Positions 1 through 7,853 of a stretch of 52,075 nucleotides of DNA are shown here, one piece after another (within the stretch, counting starts at the first letter, position 1; every line of letters starts with the position of its first letter). The DNA comes from Armatimonadota bacterium (lineage in GTDB: Bacteria; Armatimonadota; Fimbriimonadia; Fimbriimonadales; Fimbriimonadaceae), in NCBI GenBank assembly GCA_029781035.1, contig JAKOXK010000016.1:1-52075 (forward strand), given 5' to 3'. Position numbers and translations under genes: made by a program. Below the pieces are notes generated by a model. The model was not told the origin of the DNA. It worked only from the letters and a program-made list of their open reading frames with translations, and searched no databases.

Positions 1-578
1 TCCGAGCCTGACAACTCATAGCAGGCAAGGTTGCCTCCCACGGAGACGCCCGCGACTGAGCCTCCCGCTGCGGTCCAGGCGACTGGCGCTGACCCGGATG
101 ACAAAACGTAACCCTTCGACACGCCGCCCGAAGTGACCGTGACTCCGATCCCGGCGGCAAAGCTCATAGAGTTGACTACGACGGAGTCCGTGCTGGCAGG
201 CAGTTGAAGGTTCGAAAGCCCTCCGTTTTGGATGAAGAACAACTGCGGCGGTGTCGTCGTGTGGTCGGAAGCGACGACCTCTCCCAGTTCGTCGATGCCA
301 TCAATCCACTTGCACTGCGTCGGCAAGGCGATGTCTTGGGTCGTTCCGTCGGGGGACCACCCAAAGAACGTGAGGACGTTGTTGTTCGTGTAGGTGCCGA
401 CAACGCGACCGTCTCTCGAGACGCCAGTGACTGCTGCGTCGGTCGAGGCGACCGGTGTGATCTGCGCCAAGCCGTAGGACACGGGCGGGTGAGTGAAGTC
501 GGTATTGGTGCCGCCGCAACCACTGAGAAGCCAAAGGGCGAGACTAGCGACGATGAACTTCGACGGAACGGTCTTCAC
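1..578 (-). CDS. Secreted lipoprotein with HAF-like repeats (C-terminus cut by window edge)
   Basis: The frame is open from a GTG at 578 to the window edge (192 codons seen, no stop). The N-terminus is a lipoprotein signal: basic VKTVPSK, a hydrophobic stretch, then the lipobox LLSGC, with Cys at about residue 20. The mature part has short repeats such as 'VTGVSRDGRVVGTY' and 'IDGIDELGEVVAS', resembling HAF-type extracellular beta repeats, so a propeller-like surface protein is likely. The function is unknown. A TATAAT lies 6 nt before the GTG, so the mRNA may be leaderless. The gene lies downstream of the J-domain gene on the same strand but has its own promoter-like box. Confidence 0.6.
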   Translation of the reverse strand, partial: MKTVPSKFIVASLALWLLSGCGGTNTDFTHPPVSYGLAQITPVASTDAAVTGVSRDGRVVGTYTNNNVLTFFGWSPDGTTQDIALPTQCKWIDGIDELGEVVASDHTTTPPQLFFIQNGGLSNLQLPASTDSVVVNSMSFAAGIGVTVTSGGVSKGYVLSSGSAPVAWTAAGGSVAGVSVGGNLACYELSGS

Positions 579-584
579 CGCCCC

Positions 585-590
585 ATTATA
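585..590 (-). promoter_or_regulatory. -10 box of the lipoprotein gene
   Basis: A perfect TATAAT on the minus strand ends 6 nt before the GTG start at 578. The predicted transcription start would fall on or beside the start codon. No convincing -35 was seen at the usual spacing. Confidence 0.45.
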
Positions 591-667
591 GATGCGGGTT
601 CGGACGGCAGGAGACGTCCCTATAGGTTTCCTGGGCACATTCACATGACGTTCGAACCTGGAATGCG

Positions 668-1885
668 CTACCTGCCTGTCCTCAGATTGTCCACGACGTA
701 CCAGCCAGCTACCACCCCGAAGTAGACCAGATTGCCACCCCACATGAGGTTCTCCATGGCCAGTGCAGGACCGCGCGCCCATCCCGCCAGAGCGAAAACA
801 ACGGCGACCCCAGCCACTGACCCCAGACACAATGACAGCGATCGGTTGAACGCTTGCTGAGTCTGACCAACGACAAAGTACAGGACGCAGGCCACCCAGA
901 ACGAGACAATGGACACAAGCCCCAAGGCAAGGGCGGGAGGAACCTTCATCATCGCAGAGCCGGACGTTGCCCCAAAGGACGCCAAAGCGCCTGCCAGGCT
1001 CAGGCAAGTCCCAACGACGATTCCAGAGAGGAAGAGCATCACCGTGACGCCAAGAGTCCAGTCAGGGGCAAAGGCCAGCCCTAAGGGCCGTTCCGAAGCG
1101 AACACCGTATAAATGGCGGCCAAAGCCACGGCGAACACGGCGACCCCAAGCGGTGGCAGGTGCACTTCAGGCACATACCTGCCTGAAGCGGCCGATGGCG
1201 ACGCCGCCCGACTGTCGAGCAATTCCTCGTACTTGCGCTGGTGCAGGGGATTCGCCGGCTCGTATTGGGCAGCATAGCCGTAGAGTTCGACGGCTTTGTC
1301 GAGGTCGCCGCGGAACCGGGCGATGTCTCCAAGCACGGCATAGGGAACCGGCTGTCGAGACTCGACCAACAACATGCGTGTCGCCAACCGCTCGGCTTCG
1401 ACGAAACGTCCTGCATTGAGCAACGAAGTCAAGTGGCGAGTCTCTGCCAGATCGATTTTCGGCGGAGCTGGCGCATCTTGCATCCGCTTTTCGGCCCGTC
1501 GTCTCAACTCGTCGGCTTCCCTGATTTCCTTTTCACGTTGCCGGGCCGTCCTAGCCCTTGCCTCTGCTTCAGTCGCCTTGGGGCTCGACTGTGAAGCCTT
1601 GTTGGAGGAACCCGAAGGAGGAGTCGAAGTTGTGCCAGATTGGGCTGCTTCGGTGCGGGGTGCAGACTCTGGAGGCACAACGCCAAGGATGGCGTCATAG
1701 GCCGCCTTGCGCCTTGGATCCTTAAGCACCTCGTAGGCTTGTTGGAGGCGCTGGAACTGCTCCTTCGCGTCCGGTGCCTTGCTGACGTCGGGGTGGAGTT
1801 TGCGCGCCAACTTGCGGTACGCGATGCGCACGTCCTCGGCGCCCGCCCCCGCCGCCAAGCCAAGGGTGTCGTAGTGCGTTGGCAC
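668..1885 (-). CDS. Membrane-bound J-domain (DnaJ-like) protein with TPR region
   Basis: A protein of 405 aa. Residues 1-70 are an intact J domain with HPD at 31-33 ('KLARKLHPDVSK') and the helix IV region 'YEVLKDPRRKAAYD'. A Ser/Thr-rich linker and a charged coiled segment (about 110-140) follow, then a TPR-like stretch (about 147-220) with 'PYAVLGDIARFRGDLDKAVELYG'-type helices. The C-terminal half has about five hydrophobic segments. It should recruit a DnaK/Hsp70 to the membrane; the client is unknown. There is no zinc-finger or C-terminal DnaJ domain, so it is not DnaJ itself. The start is the GTG at 1885, with CATAAT 5 nt upstream. Confidence 0.8.
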   Translation of the reverse strand: MPTHYDTLGLAAGAGAEDVRIAYRKLARKLHPDVSKAPDAKEQFQRLQQAYEVLKDPRRKAAYDAILGVVPPESAPRTEAAQSGTTSTPPSGSSNKASQSSPKATEAEARARTARQREKEIREADELRRRAEKRMQDAPAPPKIDLAETRHLTSLLNAGRFVEAERLATRMLLVESRQPVPYAVLGDIARFRGDLDKAVELYGYAAQYEPANPLHQRKYEELLDSRAASPSAASGRYVPEVHLPPLGVAVFAVALAAIYTVFASERPLGLAFAPDWTLGVTVMLFLSGIVVGTCLSLAGALASFGATSGSAMMKVPPALALGLVSIVSFWVACVLYFVVGQTQQAFNRSLSLCLGSVAGVAVVFALAGWARGPALAMENLMWGGNLVYFGVVAGWYVVDNLRTGR

Positions 1886-1890
1886 GCACG

Positions 1891-1896
1891 ATTATG
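1891..1896 (-). promoter_or_regulatory. -10 box (CATAAT) of the J-domain gene
   Basis: CATAAT on the minus strand is followed by 5 nt and then the GTG start at 1885. It belongs to the recurrent family of -10-like boxes placed directly before start codons in this window. Confidence 0.45.
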
Positions 1897-1948
1897 GTCG
1901 TTGAGGCCAGCGAAAGGACTAGGTGCCGCACTTATGGACCGCCGTCAC

Positions 1949-2276
1949 TCAGCCATCCCTCCCGACGTAGTTGAACACGGCATCCCGAAGGACGATGTAC
2001 TCAACGGCCCTGCCGCCCTTGAGAGAGGGTGGCCACGGTCTGCAATTCAACATCGGTGTTCAGCCACAAGCGGCGAGTCGTTCGGTTGTCCAATCGACTC
2101 AGGCGGGCATCAAGGCCTGGCAGTGCTGACTACACCGGTTGGCCGATCATGGCGCGAGCCTCTCGATCAAGATCATTCATGGGCAAGGTCATGTTCACCA
2201 GGTATGGGGCGGCCACCCCGACGATGGCCACCGTACTCACACTCACCGCCCAAACGAACGCCTTGAGGCGGAACAC
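1949..2276 (-). pseudogene. Degenerate small membrane-protein gene (in-frame stop plus frameshift)
   Basis: The gap of almost 500 bp between the J-domain gene and ftsY is not empty. From a GTG at 2276 the minus strand encodes 48 residues with a clear membrane helix ('FVWAVSVSTVAIVGVAAPYL') and ends at a TAG (2130-2132). The same frame continues in protein-like form ('SALPGLDARLSRLDNRTTRR', 'WLNTDVELQTVATLSQ'). Omitting one G of a GGG run near 2020 then gives 'GGRAVEYIVLRDAVFNYVG' and a stop at 1949. This suggests one ancestral protein of about 110 aa broken by a stop and a 1-nt shift, or sequencing errors. A CATACC box lies 6 nt before the GTG. The alternative is that only the 48-aa peptide is real. 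Confidence 0.4.
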
Positions 2277-2379
2277 AACTTTGGTATGAGGCTGTGTTGG
2301 CCTTGATAGCCCGCCGAATCTTCTCGATACGTCCTAGTCGTCCTGACCCCCACGCCGCACCCCTGCCAACCTGTGCCCG

Positions 2380-3252
2380 ATGTTCAAACGACTCATGGAG
2401 CGCGTCGACCGCATGCTCGGGCGCGGGGTCATTGACGAAGACCTCTATGAGGAGCTTGAGGAGGCTTTGCTTCAAGCTGACACGAACGTCAACGTTACGC
2501 ACTCGATCATCGAAGACGTGAGACAAGCCGTCAGAAACGAGAAGATCACGAGTGCCGAAGGGATCAAGGCTCGACTGCAAGAGGAGATCCGTCGGCGCTT
2601 TGATCAAGGTGGCGACCCAGTCCTTCAATACGGTCCAGCTGCACCTACCGTTTACCTTTTCGTTGGTGTCAACGGAGTGGGCAAGACGACGAGCATCGGC
2701 AAGCTGGCCAAGCGGCTCACGAGTCAGGGTCATAAGGTCGTTTTGGCCGCCGGCGACACGTTCCGGGCAGCAGCCATCGAACAGCTCCAGCTCTGGGCAG
2801 AACGCTCCGGCGCCGAGTTCGTCGGGACGCTCCCCAACGCCGATCCTGCTAGCGTGCTGTTCGACGCGATCAGTGCAGCCAAGGCACGGGGATGCGACTA
2901 CGTCCTCGCTGACACGGCTGGGCGTCAACACACGAAAGCGAACTTGATGCTGGAACTCCAAAAGGTCGCCAGGGTCACGGAAAAGGCGCTTGGTCGGGCA
3001 CCGGACGAGGTCTTACTGGTCTTAGACGCCAACACCGGCCAGAATGCGATCCGTCAAGCGGAGGAGTTCACCGCCGCGACCGGAGTGACCGGACTGGTAC
3101 TCACCAAGCTCGACGGCACCGCCAGGGGCGGGGCCCTCATCGGTGTGTGGGAGCGCTTCAAGATCCCGATCAAGCTCGTCGGAGTCGGCGAGAAGCCTGA
3201 GGACCTGCGTGACTTTGACGCCAAGTCCTTTTCGGAACAGCTCTTCGACTGA
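2380..3252 (+). CDS. ftsY: Signal recognition particle receptor FtsY
   Basis: A 290-aa GTPase that docks SRP-ribosome complexes at the membrane. It is the short NG form without an acidic A domain. N-domain helices occupy about residues 1-80. The G domain has the P-loop 'GVNGVGKTTSIGKLAKRL', G2 'DTFRAAAIEQLQ', G3 'DTAGRQHT', G4 'TKLDGTARGG' and the closing motif 'GVGEKPEDLRDF'. The start ATG at 2380 fits the family N-terminus (MFKRLMERVDRMLGR). It is monocistronic; the next gene is convergent. A perfect palindrome CCGGGCGCCCGG lies in the short space after the stop. Confidence 0.95.
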   Translation: MFKRLMERVDRMLGRGVIDEDLYEELEEALLQADTNVNVTHSIIEDVRQAVRNEKITSAEGIKARLQEEIRRRFDQGGDPVLQYGPAAPTVYLFVGVNGVGKTTSIGKLAKRLTSQGHKVVLAAGDTFRAAAIEQLQLWAERSGAEFVGTLPNADPASVLFDAISAAKARGCDYVLADTAGRQHTKANLMLELQKVARVTEKALGRAPDEVLLVLDANTGQNAIRQAEEFTAATGVTGLVLTKLDGTARGGALIGVWERFKIPIKLVGVGEKPEDLRDFDAKSFSEQLFD

Positions 3253-3298
3253 CTTGACTCCAGAGGACGGTGCGCCGGGCGCCCGGAACGGTTTCGCC

Positions 3299-3532
3299 TC
3301 ACTGGACAGACAAGTTGGCTGCCTTGAGCCGCCTGGCCTTGGCCCAACGTCGCCATGCGAACACGGCCAACAGACTCAGCAACGTAGATACAGCGGCGTC
3401 GTCCAACCAGCCCAGAAGGGGGATCACGTCTGGAATCACGTCGATCGGTGACGCATCGTACAACAAGGCCAAAACTATGGAGGCGATGGCTCCCCACGGT
3501 GCGCGGGGCGATTTGTCGAGGATACGGCTCAT
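3299..3532 (-). CDS. YkvA/DUF1232 family small membrane protein
   Basis: A 77-aa protein with the DUF1232 signature 'LYDASPIDVIPDVIPLLGWLDD', in which 'SPIDxIPDxxPxxGxxDD' is diagnostic. It has two hydrophobic segments (about 15-30 and 45-62). The family is widespread and its role is not established. It lies downstream of the flotillin gene on the same strand with a gap of about 145 bp, and is convergent with ftsY. The gap contains a small hairpin (GGTTG/CAACC) and nothing else that I can support. Confidence 0.75.
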   Translation of the reverse strand: MSRILDKSPRAPWGAIASIVLALLYDASPIDVIPDVIPLLGWLDDAAVSTLLSLLAVFAWRRWAKARRLKAANLSVQ

Positions 3533-3678
3533 GACAGGTTGACGCGAACCGTCTCACCTTGGATGCGCGAGTAGGTCCATCTGCATCGAGTCCGTTGAGC
3601 CGGGGCGGTTGGTCTCTCGGCAACCACCAAGGCAGACACAACCACCCTGGCTCATGGTCGTTTGTCGAAAGTCCGTTG

Positions 3679-5079
3679 TCAATCGGCGTTGGTCTTCGGT
3701 GGCGCGTCGAAGGTGATCTTGGGCTTCGGTGCGATCGGCGACTGTGCCGGCCTCACTTCCGGCTTGGGCGCGACAACCTGGGCCGGCTTGACTGAAGCGG
3801 CCTGAGGCTCCTGCGATCGTGGCTGGGCCGGTGGTGCGGCCGGAGCGTCTCCAAGGTCGATCGATCTGTTGACAAGTTGCGCCGCCAGCACGGTCTGGAT
3901 GACGCTTGTGATCTGGTCTGTCGCACCACCTGCAGCACCTTTGCCATCACTGGAGAGCGTCACGAGCCGAGCCTGGGCTAAGGCAGATGCAATCGATGGC
4001 ACGATCTCGGGAAGTAGCTCTAGCTGCCTGAGAGCCAGGTACGCCTCGCCGCCTTGATTGATCGCGTTGTTGACCTTCAAGATGGCTTCAGCCTGAGCGT
4101 CGGCGACCTTGCGTACTCGGATGGCCTCGGCCTCAGCACCCGCTTCGGCTTGAACTTTGACCCGCTCCGCGTCTGCGTTGGCTTGAGCGATTTGGGTGGC
4201 TTTGAGCTCAGCCTCACGCTGTTTGGCCAAAGCCAGTTGCTTCGCGGCTTCGGCCTCCGCGATAGCAGCGGCGTTCTGGGCCTTGCGCTGCTCCAGCTCT
4301 CTTTGTTTGTCGTTGATCGCTTGTTCAGCGGCAAGCTGGGCTTCACGGGCACGGCGTTCTTGGTCGGCCGTCACGATGTCGGCGTTCGCTTTGGCTTCGA
4401 CCGCTGATTGGCGCCTTCGAGCCTCGGCGACCTCGCTTTGTACTTCCTTTATGTTCAGCGAGTTGAAGACCAAGCCCAAGTCTTGGAGTTCGCGGGAGCA
4501 TGCACTCTTGATGATGACGGCCAGTCGGTCGTCATCGTCACTGGCGAGGGCCGAGAGGGTAGGGCTCGCTGGCACAGGCAACTGGCTTCCATCGGGTCCC
4601 GTTCGAGTCACCTTCGAATTGAAAAGCTCATCGTGGTGGAGCAGGTTGATCGCACGCCGTCCCGTCGAAGTGAGCAGGTCAGTCAGCGTAGACGTCTGCT
4701 CGACAAGTGGCTTGGCGAAGAACTTGTTTGCCGCCGTCTTGATGGTCTCGTTGCTGTCGCCAACACTCACGATTGCACTCGCGAGCACCCGTACCTTGAC
4801 CGGGCGAGGTTGTCCCGTGCGGTCGATGTCCGCGGTCTGGTCGGCGATGTCGAGGTCGATATTGATGGCCTTAGAGGGAATCGTCGTGCTCGTCGTGAGC
4901 AAAGGGATTTCAATCGCCTTGCAGGGTCCCTTGTAGACCCTAGTCGCACCTCTGAGCCAGCTGACGATCCGGATCGTTCCAGCGTCCACGGTGGAGAGGA
5001 CGCGGCTGATGATCCAGGGCAGCAGGATCAACAGGAAAAACAGGATCCCGCCGGCGACGATGTAGTTGGTTGGGGGCAT
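3679..5079 (-). CDS. Flotillin-like SPFH-domain membrane scaffold
   Basis: A 466-aa protein with an N-terminal membrane anchor ('YIVAGGILFFLLILLPWIIS'), then an SPFH/band-7 domain (about 35-210). A long Ala/Glu/Lys-rich coiled coil (about 215-345, 'EAEAAKQLALAKQREAELKA') is typical of flotillins (FloT/YuaG). The Pro/Ala/Lys-rich tail (about 405-466, 'PAAPPAQPRSQEPQ') is probably disordered. The role inferred from the family is to organise membrane microdomains. A strong Shine-Dalgarno (AAGGAG) lies upstream of the ATG. It sits 3 nt after the NfeD/YuaF-like gene, the conserved flotillin-NfeD pairing. Confidence 0.88.
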   Translation of the reverse strand: MPPTNYIVAGGILFFLLILLPWIISRVLSTVDAGTIRIVSWLRGATRVYKGPCKAIEIPLLTTSTTIPSKAINIDLDIADQTADIDRTGQPRPVKVRVLASAIVSVGDSNETIKTAANKFFAKPLVEQTSTLTDLLTSTGRRAINLLHHDELFNSKVTRTGPDGSQLPVPASPTLSALASDDDDRLAVIIKSACSRELQDLGLVFNSLNIKEVQSEVAEARRRQSAVEAKANADIVTADQERRAREAQLAAEQAINDKQRELEQRKAQNAAAIAEAEAAKQLALAKQREAELKATQIAQANADAERVKVQAEAGAEAEAIRVRKVADAQAEAILKVNNAINQGGEAYLALRQLELLPEIVPSIASALAQARLVTLSSDGKGAAGGATDQITSVIQTVLAAQLVNRSIDLGDAPAAPPAQPRSQEPQAASVKPAQVVAPKPEVRPAQSPIAPKPKITFDAPPKTNAD

Positions 5080-5082
5080 AGT

Positions 5083-5778
5083 TCAGTTCTCCTTAGGTTC
5101 CCAAGACAATTCTTTTGTCACTCTGCATGTGTTCCGCTTGGAATCGACGTCGAGCACGACGAGTTCGTCCCCTTTGTGGACACACTCCAGGCCGACTTCG
5201 GCAGGATCCAAGCGCGCTAAAACTTGAACGGTCTGTCCGTCCACTGTGAGGCTGACGAGCCCCTTCCCTTGCTCGTCAAAGCTGGTGATTGCCGTCGCCG
5301 TGTGCGCCACGCTCCCCTCGAGGCCCTCACTTGGACGAGCGGCAAAGGAGAGCAAGGCGTTTGAGACCGGGTTTACGACCCACGCATTGAAAAGGATTCC
5401 GGCGACTGCGGCCAGAACGGCCACGAACGAGGGAGCCAGGTGTCCTTGGATCAGCATGCCTGTCGCGCCTGCACCGAGGCACACGCTGAAGATGGCCAGC
5501 GGGGACACAAAGAACCAAGGAGCGGAGGATTCTTCAGCCTGGTTGTTTCGTTGGGCCTGATGTCCGTGCGTATGGGCCTTGGCCGAGCCAACGTGCCGGC
5601 CAACTCCCCGCCCCGAAGCATGTTGATGGACGTGGATTCGACCGTGTCCGACAGGGCTGTGGGCGTGCCCTGCGTGGCCCCTAGGCCCGGAAGCATGGTG
5701 GCCACCCCTCGCGACGCCCATAAGGCTCATGACGAGCGCTCCGACAAGGCCTATGACCATCAGCGATTCGTAGAACAA
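5083..5778 (-). CDS. NfeD/YuaF-like flotillin partner with a histidine-rich insert
   Basis: 231 aa. One N-terminal membrane helix (about 7-24) is followed by an unusual His/Gly-rich segment with 13 His between residues 27 and 73 ('GHAGHAHSPVGHGRIHVHQH'). Two further membrane segments follow (about 88-135), then a C-terminal beta domain (about 150-225, 'LEGSVAHTATAITSFDEQGK') resembling the OB-like fold of NfeD/YuaF. Position directly before a flotillin gene supports the partner role. The His-rich loop suggests divalent-metal binding, which is an inference. The start is a TTG at 5778 with AAGGA upstream; an ATG at 5760 is an alternative. Confidence 0.65.
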   Translation of the reverse strand: MFYESLMVIGLVGALVMSLMGVARGGHHASGPRGHAGHAHSPVGHGRIHVHQHASGRGVGRHVGSAKAHTHGHQAQRNNQAEESSAPWFFVSPLAIFSVCLGAGATGMLIQGHLAPSFVAVLAAVAGILFNAWVVNPVSNALLSFAARPSEGLEGSVAHTATAITSFDEQGKGLVSLTVDGQTVQVLARLDPAEVGLECVHKGDELVVLDVDSKRNTCRVTKELSWEPKEN

Positions 5779-5877
5779 CTGAACATCCTTACGCTACTAG
5801 ATCGGCGTAGGTTGTACCTCCGGGCTCTGTGGCATTCGCTGCATCGGCACTTGAGACTGATTTGAATTCGCTAATGA

Positions 5878-6561
5878 TTAGGTTGGCAAGCGGTCAGTGG
5901 GAAGAGGTTCTTCCTTGTCCTTCCCAATCCAGAACGCCTCCGCTGCCGGGCGAGAGGCGACGCATCGAACAAGCTTGCCGTCACGAAAGTGCAGTGCCGC
6001 ACCATCGTCGGCGGCGTATCCGGGAGGCATGACACCGTCACTCACTAGGCGCGTGAACACTGGGCGGCGCTGTGGCTCCGAGTCGTAGTGTGGGCAAGCA
6101 CTGCCGGGAAGAAACCCAAGGCAAGGAAGGGGGTTCAGTTCACCGGGGATGGAATCGGTGACCCCTTGCTCAAACCAGCAAATCATGCCTGCGCTGACAC
6201 CAGCCAGGACGGCTCCGTTCTCGGCCGCGTCTTTGATGGCTTGGTCAATGCCCCATTCCCGCCAAAGGCAAAGCATCGACTTGGTGTTACCGCCGCCGAC
6301 GTACAGTAAGTCATGGCTGCAGACGAACTCACGGAGATTCTTTGAATTCGGAGTGAACAGGGAAAGGACTGTGTACTCACAGGGAAGAGTGTCCAGTGCA
6401 GCGCTGACTCGGGCTATCAACTCTGGCGACTCGCCACTTGCGGTTGGGATGAAGCAGACCCGAGGGCGGTCTTGACCGGTCAAAGACAGGGCGTATCGCT
6501 CAAGAGCGAGTTTGTCTGGCTCCATTGAGAACCCTGCGCCACCAATGGCCAGGATTTGCAT
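5878..6561 (-). CDS. Peptidase S51 (dipeptidase E-like)
   Basis: A 227-aa peptidase E/cyanophycinase superfamily protein. The nucleophile Ser is in 'GVSAGMICWFEQ'. Other family marks are 'CFIPTASGES' near the N-terminus, the 'LYVGGGNTKSMLCLWREW' loop and 'GAALHFRDGKL' near the C-terminus. The size matches short peptidase E rather than the longer cyanophycinases. Predicted cytosolic (no signal peptide), hydrolysing small, possibly Asp-containing, peptides. It follows tyrS by 36 bp on the same strand. Confidence 0.82.
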   Translation of the reverse strand: MQILAIGGAGFSMEPDKLALERYALSLTGQDRPRVCFIPTASGESPELIARVSAALDTLPCEYTVLSLFTPNSKNLREFVCSHDLLYVGGGNTKSMLCLWREWGIDQAIKDAAENGAVLAGVSAGMICWFEQGVTDSIPGELNPLPCLGFLPGSACPHYDSEPQRRPVFTRLVSDGVMPPGYAADDGAALHFRDGKLVRCVASRPAAEAFWIGKDKEEPLPTDRLPT

Positions 6562-6597
6562 GAAGCCAGTTTACTTGTGCTCGACAATCGGAACTGG

Positions 6598-7797
6598 CTA
6601 ACGGGCGAGACGAAGTGTCCTGAACTGGTGCCGTCCCACTCGGAGAATCTTGCCGTCCAGTTCAATGGCCTGAAGCTTGGCGAACGGATCCATGACTTTC
6701 TCGGCATCAAGGGAGACGGCTCCGGCTTTGATGAGGTCACGGGCTGCACCGTTGCTCTTCGCGAGCCCGAGGGAGGCGATCAAGTTGGCCAAGGCGACAA
6801 CCCCGTCCGCGATCAAGTCATGTGGTATCGCCGCATCCTCAGCTTCGACCACCTGTTGCCGTTGGCTGAAAGTCTCCTTGAAGAACTGGTCGGCCATCTC
6901 AGCTTCTTCAACCGAATGGTAGAGCCCAACGATTTCACGGGCCAGCCTCTTCTTCGCTTCGTAGGGGTTCGACATGATCGCCTGACGCGCCTCGGCCATC
7001 GGGACGTCCGTGCACAGTTCGAACCAGTTGTCGAGAAGTTCGTCGGGAATGGACATCGTCTTCCCGTACATGTCGTTGGGCGAGTCCACAACACTGATGT
7101 AGTTGCCCAACGACTGCGACATCTTCTCCTTGCCGTCGGTGCCGATCAGGAGCGGGCACAACATGACGACTTGTGGCTCTTGGCCCCAGTGCTGCATCAA
7201 ATCGCGGCCAACCAGATTGTTGAACTTCTGGTCGGTGCCACCCAGTTCGACGTCGGAATTCACCATTACGGAGTCGTATCCCTGACACAGCGGGTAGAGG
7301 ATCTCGTGCATGGCGATCGGGCGGTGCTCGTTCCACCTGTTGGTGAAATCGTCGCGCTCCATGATACGTGCCACCGTGTACTTGCTGCAGAGCTTGATAA
7401 CGTCTACAAATGTCATCGTCCCTAGCCAGTCAGCGTTGTATGTGATCTCGGTGAGCGCGGGGTCGAGGATCTTGTAGACCTGCTTACTGACCGCCTCAAC
7501 GTTCCTGACGACCTCGTCGTGACTGAGTTGCGGCCGGGTCTTGCTCTTGCCACTGGGGTCACCAATCTGGGCGGTGAAGTCACCGATGATGAGCACAGCG
7601 GTGTGACCGAGCTTCTGGAAGTCGCGCAGCTTGCGCAGAACAACCGCCCATCCGAGGGTCACGTGGGCCACGGTCGGATCGACGCCCAGTTTCACCCGCA
7701 AAGGCTTGCCGGACTTCAGCTTCTCGGCCAGATCGGCTTCACTGATGATCTCGGTCGTGCCTCGACGGAGCAGGGCCAGTTGTTCCTCGACGGTCAT
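6598..7797 (-). CDS. tyrS: Tyrosyl-tRNA synthetase
   Basis: About 399 aa, class I aminoacyl-tRNA synthetase. The HIGH motif appears as 'HVTLGW', with 'VDPT' just before it. The tyrosine-binding region 'GDFTAQIGDPSGKSKTRPQL' and 'GGTDQKFNNLVGRDLMQ' are clear. The KMSKS loop is 'KMSQSLGN'. A C-terminal S4-like RNA-binding domain (about 335-399) contains 'NGAARDLIKAGAVSLD'. The form with 'HVTLGW' matches the TyrZ-like group. ATG at 7797 is preferred over a TTG at 7806; a TACCCT box lies 8 nt before that ATG. Confidence 0.95.
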   Translation of the reverse strand: MTVEEQLALLRRGTTEIISEADLAEKLKSGKPLRVKLGVDPTVAHVTLGWAVVLRKLRDFQKLGHTAVLIIGDFTAQIGDPSGKSKTRPQLSHDEVVRNVEAVSKQVYKILDPALTEITYNADWLGTMTFVDVIKLCSKYTVARIMERDDFTNRWNEHRPIAMHEILYPLCQGYDSVMVNSDVELGGTDQKFNNLVGRDLMQHWGQEPQVVMLCPLLIGTDGKEKMSQSLGNYISVVDSPNDMYGKTMSIPDELLDNWFELCTDVPMAEARQAIMSNPYEAKKRLAREIVGLYHSVEEAEMADQFFKETFSQRQQVVEAEDAAIPHDLIADGVVALANLIASLGLAKSNGAARDLIKAGAVSLDAEKVMDPFAKLQAIELDGKILRVGRHQFRTLRLAR

Positions 7798-7853
7798 GGA
7801 GTGCAAGGGTACCGGGGGACGGGCGCCAACGGTCGAACAAGTGCTATTTGGAC

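Noticed and set aside
2173-2961. Long open frame on the minus strand opposite ftsY
   Set aside because: It is antisense to a clear ftsY gene and its protein has no recognisable motifs; typical high-GC shadow frame.
3553-3654. Short Cys-containing open frame (33 codons) before the YkvA-like gene
   Set aside because: No ribosome binding site and no recognisable family; not supportable as a gene.
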